In this document: one piece after another, positions 7,377 through 15,413 of the stretch
Numbering within the stretch: position 1 is the stretch's first letter
How the letters are laid out: every line of letters starts with the position of its first letter
Source of the DNA: Clostridium jeddahitimonense
GTDB lineage: Bacteria > Bacillota > Clostridia > Clostridiales > Clostridiaceae
Length of the DNA stretch: 64,000 nt
Direction: 5' to 3'
Assembly: GCA_000753455.2 (NCBI GenBank)
Contig: LM994670.1
Coordinates: forward strand, 1,511,874-1,575,873
Position numbers and translations under genes: made by a program
The notes under the pieces: generated by a model
Told to the model about the DNA's origin: nothing
The model's input: only the letters and a program-made list of their open reading frames with translations
Databases searched by the model: none

Positions 7377-8849
7377 TATTTTAGAGGCACAAATTTTTGA
7401 GGATTTTAATACCATAGCAACTCCATTACCAGGATGGATAGATGCACCAGTAAAAAATAAATTTTTAATCTTAGGAATTTGACATTGAGGTCTAAAAATT
7501 ACACTTTGTTTTAAAGTATGGCTTAAACCGAAAGCACAACCACCATAGGTGTTAAATTTATTTTTAAAATCTAAAGGTGTTAAATGATTTATATAAACTA
7601 TATGCTCTAAAATATCTTTCAGTCCTCTCAGTGAACTTAGAGTTTTTAAGGTTTTTTTAGTGAAATAGTAAATAGTTTCAGAAGTCCAATTTACATTATT
7701 ACTTAATGTGTTTGGAACTCTTACCATAACATTGATTGCTTCGCAGTTTTTGGGACACATAGTATCATCAAGTGAGCTAGGACAATAGATATACATTGAT
7801 ATATCATTAGGAAGAAATCCGTCAAAAGTAAGTTTTAGATTTTCTTTAAGTTCATTATTAATGTATATATTATGCAAATTAAGATTAGGGTATTTTTTAT
7901 CTAATCCTAAATATAATATGAAAGTTGAACATGAATACTCTAAATTGTTAATTGGTTTAATTAAGTCTTTTACATTAGAATCTTTAATAAGACTTTTAAT
8001 AGTATAAGAATAATCACTACTACATACTACTACATCACTGTAGTGATTTTGACCGTTAACTACTATTCCGTTAGCTTTATTATTCTTGAATAATATTTTA
8101 TGCACAGGTGAAGAGTTGTGTATAATACCACCTTTCTTTATTACAAGCTTTTCTAAGGCTGCAATATAAGAATACATCCCACCTTTTATATGATACAATC
8201 CATAATATTGTGTGACTGTTGGTATTATATTATATATTGAAGATGAGGTGTAGGGAGAAATACCTACGTACATAGTCTGAAACATTAAATAATCTAATAA
8301 TTTTTTATTTTTTATATACTTTTTTGCATCATCATAGCTTGAAGCAAATGCATTTAAATTTATTACTTTAGGCAATGTCAAAGAAGTTAATAAATTAGAT
8401 GTTTTTAAAAAGCTTTTATTTAAAATAGAATCTTCAGCCCATAGATACTTTTTATAGTTATTTGATAGAAATTCGAAATAACCATAGTTATCTTTTATAT
8501 TGCCTTCTGTTATTTCTGATATAGTTTTATTTAAAGTAGGAAGGTGTGTATTAAAGGTATATATGCTATTATCAGAATAAAAAACATTATATAGGTTATT
8601 TATAGGTATTGGTGTAAAGTAGTTTCTATAATCTTCTCTACAAAATAGAAAAAGATCTATATAGTTTTGAGGAAACATCATTATGGAAGCTGTTAAATCA
8701 AATTTAAAATTTTTATATTGAATAAAATTAGTTTTACCACCAATAGTATTATTTTTTTCGAAGATTTCAACTTTAAATCCATATTGTAATAATCGCGCTG
8801 CGATTGATAAACCTCCAATACCAGCACCGATAATAAATACTTTTTTCAT
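7350..8849 (-). CDS. phytoene-desaturase-like FAD-dependent oxidoreductase (CrtI/CrtN family)
   Basis: A 499-residue flavoprotein of the amine-oxidase/carotenoid desaturase family. The N terminus has the FAD-binding VFIIGAGIGGLSIAARLLQYGFKVEIFEKN followed by IGGKTN; the C terminus has LFFTGASIHPGNGVAMVLKSSK, matching the conserved GAS-x-HPG-x-GV carotenoid-desaturase signature. The family desaturates or isomerises long isoprenoids. The ATG has AGAAGGAG eight bases upstream. It lies 21 bases downstream of a cis-prenyltransferase gene on the same strand, and no phytoene/squalene synthase is visible, so the substrate is more likely a prenyltransferase product or its derivative than a classic carotenoid. 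Substrate is inference; family is firm. Confidence 0.85.
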   Translation of the reverse strand: MKKVFIIGAGIGGLSIAARLLQYGFKVEIFEKNNTIGGKTNFIQYKNFKFDLTASIMMFPQNYIDLFLFCREDYRNYFTPIPINNLYNVFYSDNSIYTFNTHLPTLNKTISEITEGNIKDNYGYFEFLSNNYKKYLWAEDSILNKSFLKTSNLLTSLTLPKVINLNAFASSYDDAKKYIKNKKLLDYLMFQTMYVGISPYTSSSIYNIIPTVTQYYGLYHIKGGMYSYIAALEKLVIKKGGIIHNSSPVHKILFKNNKANGIVVNGQNHYSDVVVCSSDYSYTIKSLIKDSNVKDLIKPINNLEYSCSTFILYLGLDKKYPNLNLHNIYINNELKENLKLTFDGFLPNDISMYIYCPSSLDDTMCPKNCEAINVMVRVPNTLSNNVNWTSETIYYFTKKTLKTLSSLRGLKDILEHIVYINHLTPLDFKNKFNTYGGCAFGLSHTLKQSVIFRPQCQIPKIKNLFFTGASIHPGNGVAMVLKSSKICASKINKMYMHNT

Positions 8850-8870
8850 AGAAATAACTCCTTCTGGATA

Positions 8871-9515
8871 TTAACCACCTAAAGTAATATCTTGATCATT
8901 GTACCAATTTAATGCATCATAAAAATGCTCTGGTTTAAAGTCAGGCCAAAAATCATTAACTATATAAAAGTCTGAATATACAGATTGAACAGGCAAGAAA
9001 CCGCTTAATCTTCTTCTTCCGCCCCAACGTATAATTAAGTCTATTCTAGATATTTCATTAGAGTGAATAGTTGGTATTATACTCTTAGTTTTATTAGAGG
9101 AGGATTTTAAATTATATAAATCCCATTCCCAACCATAATTAACTAAAAAGTTAACTTTTATTCCTCCTTTTCCAAATACTCTTCTAGTAGTATAAGGTAT
9201 TAAATCTTTAGGAAAAGATTTTGATTCTGTATTTCCTACGACTAATAGTTCTGCATCTTCTTTAGATAATATTTTAACTGCATCTATACAAGCCTTAACA
9301 AAAGCTTCTTTTTGAATAGATGGACGTTTGGTATTATCGGTAGTAAAACCATAGTATGTAATTTCTTTTATCCCAGCCTTTTGGCAAAGTTTAAATAGCA
9401 ATAAACCAGGGGTAATACCTCCTAGCGAGTATCCTTTTTCTTTTGAAAAGCCTTTTGATTCAGCCCAACGTCTATTTCCATCTGGAATTATGCCTATATG
9501 ATTTGGAATTCTCAT
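8871..9515 (-). CDS. divergent cis-prenyltransferase (UppS family)
   Basis: A 214-residue member of the undecaprenyl diphosphate synthase family, somewhat shorter than housekeeping UppS (about 240-260). The start used is the ATG at 9515 with AGGAGAG upstream; the longer frame adds 27 unconserved residues. The first motif, HIGIIPDGNRRWAE, keeps the catalytic Asp. The region normally reading R-T-G-G-E-x-R-x-S-N-F-L-x-W-Q instead reads RWGGRRRLSGFLPVQ, so the metal-binding Glu and the usual Asn and Trp are replaced; SDFYIVNDFWPDF follows as expected. The protein may make a short or unusual polyprenyl diphosphate rather than the cell-wall lipid. It is the first gene of a two-gene unit with the desaturase-like enzyme. 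Confidence 0.82.
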   Translation of the reverse strand: MRIPNHIGIIPDGNRRWAESKGFSKEKGYSLGGITPGLLLFKLCQKAGIKEITYYGFTTDNTKRPSIQKEAFVKACIDAVKILSKEDAELLVVGNTESKSFPKDLIPYTTRRVFGKGGIKVNFLVNYGWEWDLYNLKSSSNKTKSIIPTIHSNEISRIDLIIRWGGRRRLSGFLPVQSVYSDFYIVNDFWPDFKPEHFYDALNWYNDQDITLGG

Positions 9516-9681
9516 AAATACTCTCCTATATGTTTTGATAATTATAATTATGTACATTACAGAGCGTAAATATTCTATTGGTAGTTTACTTTTCATAAGT
9601 TTTATTTAGTATAGTATATGAAATAGTGATGAAAAGAGTGAGCGAATTATTAGAAAATTATTATATAGATATAATAATTAC

Positions 9682-9710
9682 TTGAAATAGAGACTATGTG
9701 ATTCTATATT
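9682..9710 (+). promoter_or_regulatory. probable sigma-A promoter of the yqeC operon
   Basis: TTGAAA (9682-9687), a 17-base spacer and TATATT (9705-9710), about 75 bases before the yqeC start. Reasonable matches in both hexamers, but the region is A+T-rich. Confidence 0.55.
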
Positions 9711-9784
9711 TAATATATAGCATTTAATAAATATTGGTAAAAAGTATATAGTAAGTATTAATAATTAAAGTGTGGTGATAGCTG

Positions 9785-10525
9785 GTGAAGATAATTGAAA
9801 ATAAAGGGAATCAGAGTAGAGTTATAGAATATTTATATGAAGGACTAGAAATAGATCTAAATAAAAAATATGTTATCTCATTTGTAGGAGGTGGAGGTAA
9901 GACAACATCCATTTATAAATTAGCAGATGAGTTAACGAGAAAAGGTAGAAGGGTTATAGTAACGACTACTACCCATATGCAGATGCCTAAGAATAAAGTT
10001 ATTCTAAACAATAATATATATGATATTAATAAAATTTTGGAAGAAAGTAATTTTGTAACTGTAGGGATAAAAGCTGAAAATGGTAAAATTTCATCTGTAT
10101 CTATGGAGCAGGTAAATGAACTTAAAGAAATATGTGATTTTTTACTTATAGAAGCTGATGGTGCAAAAATGTTACCATTAAAAGCTCCTGCTAGCCATGA
10201 GCCTGTAATATTAAATATATCTAATATGGTTGTTGGCGTTTGTGGTATAGATGCATTAGGGAAGACGATAAAAGAGACATGCCATAGATCTACTATAGTT
10301 TCAAAAATTATTAGAAAACCTGAAGATGATATAGTAGAGGAAGAGGATATTTCACATATACTTTCTAGTAAAGATGGAACTATGAAAGGTGTGGATGTAG
10401 ATACTATGGAATTTAGAGTAATTATTAATAAAGTTGATAATGATGAATTATTAGTAAGGGCAACTAAAATTGAAAAAATTTTAGCCGGTAAAAATATAAA
10501 AGTTATAATGACATCACATATTTAG
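9785..10525 (+). CDS. yqeC: selenium-dependent hydroxylase accessory protein YqeC
   Basis: A 246-residue putative nucleotide-binding protein of the YqeC family. The Gly-rich P-loop-like ISFVGGGGKTTSIYKLADEL lies at about 39-58, followed by VIVTTTTHMQMP and the characteristic LLIEADGAKMLPLKAPASHEPVI (about 121-144). YqeC occurs with YqeB and XdhC-type factors in genomes that make molybdenum hydroxylases with a labile selenium ligand; its chemical role is unknown. Start is a GTG preceded by GTGGTGATA. It heads a cluster with yqeB (27 bases), an XdhC-like factor, a purine permease and a molybdenum hydroxylase, which fits the family exactly. Confidence 0.92.
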   Translation: MKIIENKGNQSRVIEYLYEGLEIDLNKKYVISFVGGGGKTTSIYKLADELTRKGRRVIVTTTTHMQMPKNKVILNNNIYDINKILEESNFVTVGIKAENGKISSVSMEQVNELKEICDFLLIEADGAKMLPLKAPASHEPVILNISNMVVGVCGIDALGKTIKETCHRSTIVSKIIRKPEDDIVEEEDISHILSSKDGTMKGVDVDTMEFRVIINKVDNDELLVRATKIEKILAGKNIKVIMTSHI

Positions 10526-10552
10526 ACGTTAAAATAGAGAGGGGAATTTAAA

Positions 10553-11338
10553 GTGCTTGTATTAATAAAAGGTGCAGGGGATTTAGCTACAGGTGTAGCA
10601 CATAGATTAAGAAGGTGTGGTTTTGATATTGTCATGACAGAAATAGAAGAGCCCACTACAGTTAGAAGAACAGTGGCTTTTTCTCAAGCTGTTTATGATA
10701 AAACTGTAGAAGTAGAAGGTATTAAAGCTGCATTAGTTACAAATGTGGAAATGATAAAAGAAAATATAGCAAATGGTATTATCTCTGTAATAGTGGACAA
10801 GGAGGCGAATATCATAAAAGAGATCAAGCCTGATGTAGTTGTGGATGCTATTATAGCTAAGAAAAATACGGGAACATCAATAAATGATGCACCTATAGTA
10901 ATAGCTGTAGGACCAGGCTTTGAAGCGGGGGTAGATTGTCAATTAGTAATAGAAACTAAAAGAGGACATTATTTAGGGAAAGTTATTACAGAAGGAAAGG
11001 CTATACCTAACACAGGAATTCCAGGAAATATAGGAGGCCATACTGTAGGAAGAATTATTAGAGCAACAAGCGATGGAATAATATATCCAGTTGCAAAAAT
11101 TGGAGATTATGTTGAAGAGGGAAAAGTAGTAGCTTATGTAGATAAGACGCCTGTCTATGCAAGTATAAGCGGTATTGTAAGAGGTATGTTACAAGAGAGG
11201 ATAACAGTTTTTAAAGGAATGAAAAGTGGAGATATAGACCCAAGATGTGATAAGGAACATTGTTTTACTATATCTGATAAAGCAAGATCTATTGGTGGTG
11301 GAGTTTTAGAGGGAATATTGTTTTTAAAAAATAAATAA
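10553..11338 (+). CDS. yqeB: selenium-dependent molybdenum cofactor biosynthesis protein YqeB (EF2563 family)
   Basis: A 261-residue protein beginning LVLIKGAGDLATGVAHRLRRCGFDIVMTE, the Rossmann-like N-terminal signature of the YqeB/EF2563 family, with VVVDAIIAKKNTGT (about 103-116), IAVGPGFEAGVDCQLVIET and GNIGGHTVGRIIRA further on. Members are genetically linked to selenium-dependent molybdenum hydroxylases and are thought to help insert or supply the selenium ligand at the molybdenum centre; the mechanism is not established. The C-terminal portion (GDYVEEGKVVAYVD) resembles a lipoyl/biotinyl-type beta hairpin fold. Start is a GTG with GAGGGGAA upstream. Cotranscribed with yqeC and the XdhC-like gene. 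Confidence 0.92.
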   Translation: MLVLIKGAGDLATGVAHRLRRCGFDIVMTEIEEPTTVRRTVAFSQAVYDKTVEVEGIKAALVTNVEMIKENIANGIISVIVDKEANIIKEIKPDVVVDAIIAKKNTGTSINDAPIVIAVGPGFEAGVDCQLVIETKRGHYLGKVITEGKAIPNTGIPGNIGGHTVGRIIRATSDGIIYPVAKIGDYVEEGKVVAYVDKTPVYASISGIVRGMLQERITVFKGMKSGDIDPRCDKEHCFTISDKARSIGGGVLEGILFLKNK

Positions 11339-11362
11339 AAAATGTTTAATGGGAGAGAAAAG

Positions 11363-12397
11363 ATGAAAAGAGACTTTTATACAAAACTATATAATGAATT
11401 AAAGAGAAGTAAAGAAGTCTACTTGATAACGATTGTTTCAGGAGAGCATCAAGGTAAAAAACTTTCTGGACAAAAGTTGTTAAAAGCAGACACCAATATT
11501 TTAATAGAAGATGATAATTATAAAGAATTATGGAATGAGATTTTAAACAATATAACCTTGAACAAAGGCACATATAACAGTACTTATGATAATAAGGAGA
11601 TATTTATAGAATATTTAGCAAGTAAAGCAAATTTAGTTATTTGTGGGGGAGGACATATAGCATTACCTTTATGTAATATTGGGAAGCTTTTGGATTTTAA
11701 CGTAACAGTTATAGATGATAGAAAAGAATTTGCTAATTATGATAGATTCAATCTTGCAGATGAAGTTATATGTGGAAATTTTGAAGAAGTACTTAAAGAA
11801 AGATGTTTTGGAAAAAACTCTTACTTTGTTATAGTAACTAGAGGCCATAGGGATGATAGAATATGTTTAGAGTCTGTTATAGATAAGGGTTATGCTTATG
11901 TAGGAATGATAGGAAGTAAGGCAAAGGTTGCAACTGTAGTTACGGCATTGCTAGAAGCTGGTTATACTCAAGAGTTAATTGATAAGGTTCATACACCTAT
12001 TGGATTAAATATTGGTGGGCAAACTCCTGCTGAAATAGCTGTTAGTATAGCAGCAGAAATTATACAAGAAAAAAATATAAATAATAAAACTGAGATTTCT
12101 GAAGAGATTTTAAGGGATCTTATTGAAGATAAGCAAAGTAAAGTTCTAGCTACAATAGTAGAGAAATTAGGATCTTCACCTAGAGGAGTAGGAACTAAAA
12201 TGCTTATAAAGGAAGATAGAAGTTTTAAAGGTACTGTAGGTGGAGGAAGTGTAGAAAATGCAGTTTATTTGAAAAGCTTAGAACTTATTAAAAATAGAAG
12301 TTCTGATGTGGAAAGCTATAACTTATCCAATTCTGATGCATCAACTTTAGGAATGGTTTGTGGTGGAAAAGTTAAGGTTGTTTTTGAATATATATAA
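11363..12397 (+). CDS. XdhC/CoxI family molybdenum-hydroxylase maturation factor
   Basis: A 344-residue protein. The Rossmann (XdhC_C) domain lies in the middle, with LVICGGGHIALPLCNIGKLLDFNVTVIDDR (about 86-115) and YVGMIGSKAK (about 181-190), and a clear CoxI domain lies at the C terminus (VLATIVEKLGSSPRGVGTKML... GTVGGGSVENAV, about 262-305). The first 80 residues look like a second, eroded CoxI domain (EVYLITIVSGEHQGKKLSG). Classic XdhC has CoxI first and Rossmann last, so this is a rearranged form. XdhC proteins bind and sulfurate molybdenum cofactor for hydroxylases; here probably the selenium version. Start is the ATG after GGGAGAG. It closes a yqeC-yqeB-xdhC unit ended by a terminator. 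Confidence 0.88.
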   Translation: MKRDFYTKLYNELKRSKEVYLITIVSGEHQGKKLSGQKLLKADTNILIEDDNYKELWNEILNNITLNKGTYNSTYDNKEIFIEYLASKANLVICGGGHIALPLCNIGKLLDFNVTVIDDRKEFANYDRFNLADEVICGNFEEVLKERCFGKNSYFVIVTRGHRDDRICLESVIDKGYAYVGMIGSKAKVATVVTALLEAGYTQELIDKVHTPIGLNIGGQTPAEIAVSIAAEIIQEKNINNKTEISEEILRDLIEDKQSKVLATIVEKLGSSPRGVGTKMLIKEDRSFKGTVGGGSVENAVYLKSLELIKNRSSDVESYNLSNSDASTLGMVCGGKVKVVFEYI

Positions 12398-12404
12398 ATT
12401 TGGT

Positions 12405-12450
12405 AAAGTTATTAAATTAATCTTTTTAGGTTGATTTAATAACTTTTTTG
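12405..12450 (+). terminator. terminator after the XdhC-like gene
   Basis: AAAGTTATTAAAT (12405-12417) pairs perfectly with ATTTAATAACTTT (12434-12446), followed by a short T run. Confidence 0.85.
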
Positions 12451-12701
12451 TTATTCACTAAGTGTTAATTATATAATAAAGTTGAATATTATAAGGAATC
12501 AAGGGAGAATATTCGCCAAACAACTTAAAAACACATATGTAATTATAAAAAAGTGCAGTGTTTTTCGTAAAAGTGACAAAAAAATGAAAAAAATGCTAAA
12601 AAAGTGTATACATACATAAAAAAATATGTTACTATATTTTTGGAAATACGAATATTAAATTAAATAATTATTTTAATGTTCAGTGAGTGGGGGATGTTTG
12701 T
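12451..12701 (+). other. leader/promoter region of the purine permease gene
   Basis: About 250 bases without a gene. I looked for a purine riboswitch and saw none of its conserved core. Three GAATATT elements are visible (12484, 12507 as the palindrome GAATATTC, and 12650), the first two forming a 7-base inverted repeat. No convincing -35/-10 pair stands out; TACTAT near 12630 is a possible -10. Function unknown. Confidence 0.35.
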
Positions 12702-14021
12702 ATGAAAAATGGAAGTGTTTATGAATTAGATGGAAGGGTGCCATTAAAACAAGCAATACCATTAGGTATACAACATGTTTTAGCTATGTTTTTAGGTAAT
12801 GTTTCACCTTTAATAATAGTTTGTGGATTATTAAATATAGATGGAAATACAAAAAGTATGTTAATTCAAAACTCTATGTTTATTGCAGGGATTGCAACTT
12901 TAATTCAATTATACCCTGTGTTTAAAGTAGGTTCAGGATTGCCAGTTGTTATGGGGACAAGTTCTGGATTTATAGGGACAGAAAAAGTTATTGGAGCAAC
13001 TTATGGATATGCAGCAATAATGGGTGCATCTTTAGTTGGAGCACTTTTAGAAATAGTTTTAGGATTCTTTATTAAACCATTAAGGAAATTATTTCCACCA
13101 ATAGTGACAAGTTTAGTTGTAATTTCTATTGGACTTTCTTTACTTCCAGTTGGAATTAAATACTTTGCTGGCGGAGCAGGTTCTCCAGAATTCGGAGCAC
13201 CTAAGCATTTATTAGTTGGAACTATAGTAATGTTAGTAATTATTATAATTCAAAATTATACAAAAGGCTTTATGAAGACTTCTGCTATATTAATAGGAAT
13301 AATCGTTGGGTATTTAGTAGCTATATTCATGGGAATGGTTGATTTTACACAAGTTAAAGAAGCAGCATGGTTTAGTTTACCAAGACCATTTATTATGGGA
13401 TTTGAATTTAGATTAGATGCAATTATATCAATGGCAATTATGTACATAGCAACAACAGTTGAAACTATAGGAGATGTTTCAGCTATAGCTGTTGGAGGAC
13501 TTGGAAGAGAGGCAACAGATAAAGAATTATCAGGTGGAGTAATAGCTGATGGGGTTGCAAGCTTTATAGCGGCATTATTTAGTGTAGCACCAAATACTTC
13601 TTTTAGCCAAAATGTTGGACTAGTTGCAGTTACTAAAGTAGTTAATAAATTTGTGATTATGACAGGTGCAGTATTCTTAATTTTAGCTGGATTTTTCCCA
13701 AAATTAAGTGCAGTTTTATCAGTAATGCCTCAATCAGTTCTTGGTGGAGCAGCTGTTATAATGTTTGCAATGATCTTTGTAAGTGGTCTTCAATCATTAT
13801 TTAGAGAAAACTTAGATGGTAGAAATGGCTTAATAGTAGCACTTGCTATAGGAATCGGTGTTGGACTTGGAAATGTTCCAGAAGCATTAGCAGAATTACC
13901 AAGTTGGGTTGGAAATATATTTGCACAAAATGGAATAATAATGACATTTGTTATTGCTACTGTTTTAAATTTAATTTTACCTAAAGATAAAAAAGAAAAT
14001 GAAGTTGTAATTAATAATTAG
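12702..14021 (+). CDS. NCS2 family purine (xanthine/urate) permease
   Basis: A 439-residue membrane protein of the nucleobase:cation symporter-2 family, with about 12-14 hydrophobic segments. The signature SFSQNVGLVAVTKVVNKFV (about 305-323) and the preceding TTVETIGDVSAIA and IADG segments are those of bacterial xanthine/uric acid transporters (PbuX, UacT, PucJ/K) rather than uracil carriers. It should import a purine by proton symport. The ATG at 12702 with GGGGGA a few bases upstream is preferred to the in-frame GTG at 12687. It sits between the selenium-type maturation genes and the hydroxylase subunits, so it likely supplies their substrate. Confidence 0.92.
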   Translation: MKNGSVYELDGRVPLKQAIPLGIQHVLAMFLGNVSPLIIVCGLLNIDGNTKSMLIQNSMFIAGIATLIQLYPVFKVGSGLPVVMGTSSGFIGTEKVIGATYGYAAIMGASLVGALLEIVLGFFIKPLRKLFPPIVTSLVVISIGLSLLPVGIKYFAGGAGSPEFGAPKHLLVGTIVMLVIIIIQNYTKGFMKTSAILIGIIVGYLVAIFMGMVDFTQVKEAAWFSLPRPFIMGFEFRLDAIISMAIMYIATTVETIGDVSAIAVGGLGREATDKELSGGVIADGVASFIAALFSVAPNTSFSQNVGLVAVTKVVNKFVIMTGAVFLILAGFFPKLSAVLSVMPQSVLGGAAVIMFAMIFVSGLQSLFRENLDGRNGLIVALAIGIGVGLGNVPEALAELPSWVGNIFAQNGIIMTFVIATVLNLILPKDKKENEVVINN

Positions 14022-14072
14022 AAAAAAATGTTGTTTTTTGTAATAAAAACAATGTAGAATATATATTGTTAG

Positions 14073-14103
14073 AATTTGCATATTTCTAGGAGATATGCAA
14101 ATT
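14073..14103. repeat. inverted repeat between permease and hydroxylase genes
   Basis: AATTTGCATAT (14073-14083) and ATATGCAAATT (14093-14103) form a perfect 11-base-pair repeat with a 9-base spacer. No T-run follows, so it is more likely an operator, processing site or attenuating hairpin than a terminator. Confidence 0.5.
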
Positions 14104-14162
14104 TCTTATGTAAAGAATCCTATGAGAAAAATTTAAGATACGAGTTTGGGAGGAATTGTGAA

Positions 14163-14963
14163 TTGTTTACTATTAAAAAATATGTAGTAGTTCAAAGTTT
14201 AGAAGAAGCTTATGAACTAAATCAGAAGAAAAATAATGTAATCTTAGGTGGCACAGCTTGGCTTAAAATGGGTGAAAGAAATATTCAAAATGCTATAGAT
14301 TTGTCAGGCTTAGGATTAAATAAAATAGAAGAAGATGATGAGTTTATTAAAATTGGATGTATGTGTACTTTAAGAGATATGGAAGTAAGCAATAAGCTTA
14401 ATAGATATTTTGATGAAGCTATAAAGGAAAGTTTAAAGTACATTGTAGGTGTTCAATTTAGAAATTGTGCAACTATTGGTGGAAGCATTTATTCGAGATT
14501 TGGATTTTCTGATATATTAACAGTACTGTTAGCATTAGATACATATGTAGAATTATATAAAGGGGGAATAATTCCTTTAGAAGAATACAAGGACATGCCT
14601 TATGATAATGACATACTAGTAAGAGTGTTAATTAGAAAAGATAATAGAAAAGTTAGATACTTAACTCATAGAAATAGTGCAACTGATATACCTACTTTAG
14701 CTTGTGCGGTATCTAAGCTGGATAATGAGTGGAATATTGTTTTAGGGGCTAGACCTCAGAAAGCAATGAAAGTTATAGGAGTAAGTAAACTACTAAGTGA
14801 GATACCTACAAAGGATGAAATAGAAAAAGTAATAAATAAGGTAATTGAAGAAGTTAAATTTGAAAGTAATATGAGGGGAAGTAAGGAGTATAGATTACTT
14901 CTTGCTAAGGCGTTTATAAATAGAGGAATAGAAGGAATAATTGGAGGTTCATATGAAAATTAA
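14163..14963 (+). CDS. xdhB: molybdenum hydroxylase FAD-binding subunit (xanthine dehydrogenase type)
   Basis: A 266-residue FAD subunit of the xanthine-dehydrogenase/CoxM family. The FAD-binding NVILGGTAWLKMG (about 27-39) and the second flavin segment GVQFRNCATIGGSIYSRFGFSDILTVLLAL (about 97-126) are conserved; LGARPQKA follows. It passes electrons from the iron-sulfur subunit to NAD+ or another carrier. The longer frame from 14076 has an unconserved N terminus without a binding site; the TTG at 14163, with GGGAGGA upstream, gives the typical beginning MFTIKKYVVVQSLEEAY. It overlaps the iron-sulfur subunit gene by 11 bases. E. coli subunit nomenclature is used for the symbol. Confidence 0.88.
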   Translation: MFTIKKYVVVQSLEEAYELNQKKNNVILGGTAWLKMGERNIQNAIDLSGLGLNKIEEDDEFIKIGCMCTLRDMEVSNKLNRYFDEAIKESLKYIVGVQFRNCATIGGSIYSRFGFSDILTVLLALDTYVELYKGGIIPLEEYKDMPYDNDILVRVLIRKDNRKVRYLTHRNSATDIPTLACAVSKLDNEWNIVLGARPQKAMKVIGVSKLLSEIPTKDEIEKVINKVIEEVKFESNMRGSKEYRLLLAKAFINRGIEGIIGGSYEN

Positions 14964-15408
14964 GGTTTGGATAAATAATAAAGTTTTTGAGGATGATATT
15001 GAACCAGATACATTATTAATAGATTTTGTTAGAAGTAAAGGATTCTTAAGTGTAAAAAGAGGATGCGATACAGCAAACTGTGGATTATGTACAGTTCATT
15101 TAGAGGGAAAACCTGTACTTTCATGTTCAACTCTTGCTATGAGAGCTAATGGTTTAAAAGTTACTACAATTGAAGGATTAGAAGAAGAGGCAAAAGAATT
15201 TGCACAGTTTATGGCAAATCAAGGAGCAGAACAATGTGGCTTTTGTAGTCCAGGGTTTGTAATGAATGTTTTAGCTATGAAGAAAGAATTAAGAAATCCA
15301 AGTGATGAAGAGATAAAAATGTATTTATCAGGAAACCTATGCCGTTGTACAGGGTATATGGGGCAATTAAGAGCGATAAAAAACTATTTAGGATTAACTA
15401 AGGAGTAG
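14953..15408 (+). CDS. xdhC: molybdenum hydroxylase [2Fe-2S] subunit
   Basis: A 151-residue two-cluster iron-sulfur subunit (not to be confused with the XdhC maturation factor). Cluster one, plant-ferredoxin-like: GCDTANCGLCTV with the fourth Cys in VLSCS (about 40-63). Cluster two, all-helical: EQCGFCSPGF and NLCRCTGY (about 97-136). It links the molybdenum site to FAD. Start is the ATG at 14953 with GGAGG six bases upstream, overlapping the end of the FAD subunit gene; it is followed after 5 bases by the molybdenum subunit gene. Confidence 0.94.
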   Translation: MKIKVWINNKVFEDDIEPDTLLIDFVRSKGFLSVKRGCDTANCGLCTVHLEGKPVLSCSTLAMRANGLKVTTIEGLEEEAKEFAQFMANQGAEQCGFCSPGFVMNVLAMKKELRNPSDEEIKMYLSGNLCRCTGYMGQLRAIKNYLGLTKE

Positions 15409-15413
15409 TAAAG

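Noticed and set aside
12451..12701. Purine riboswitch before the purine permease
   Set aside because: I searched for the conserved junction and loop bases of the purine aptamer on the + strand and found none; only short GAATATT elements are present.
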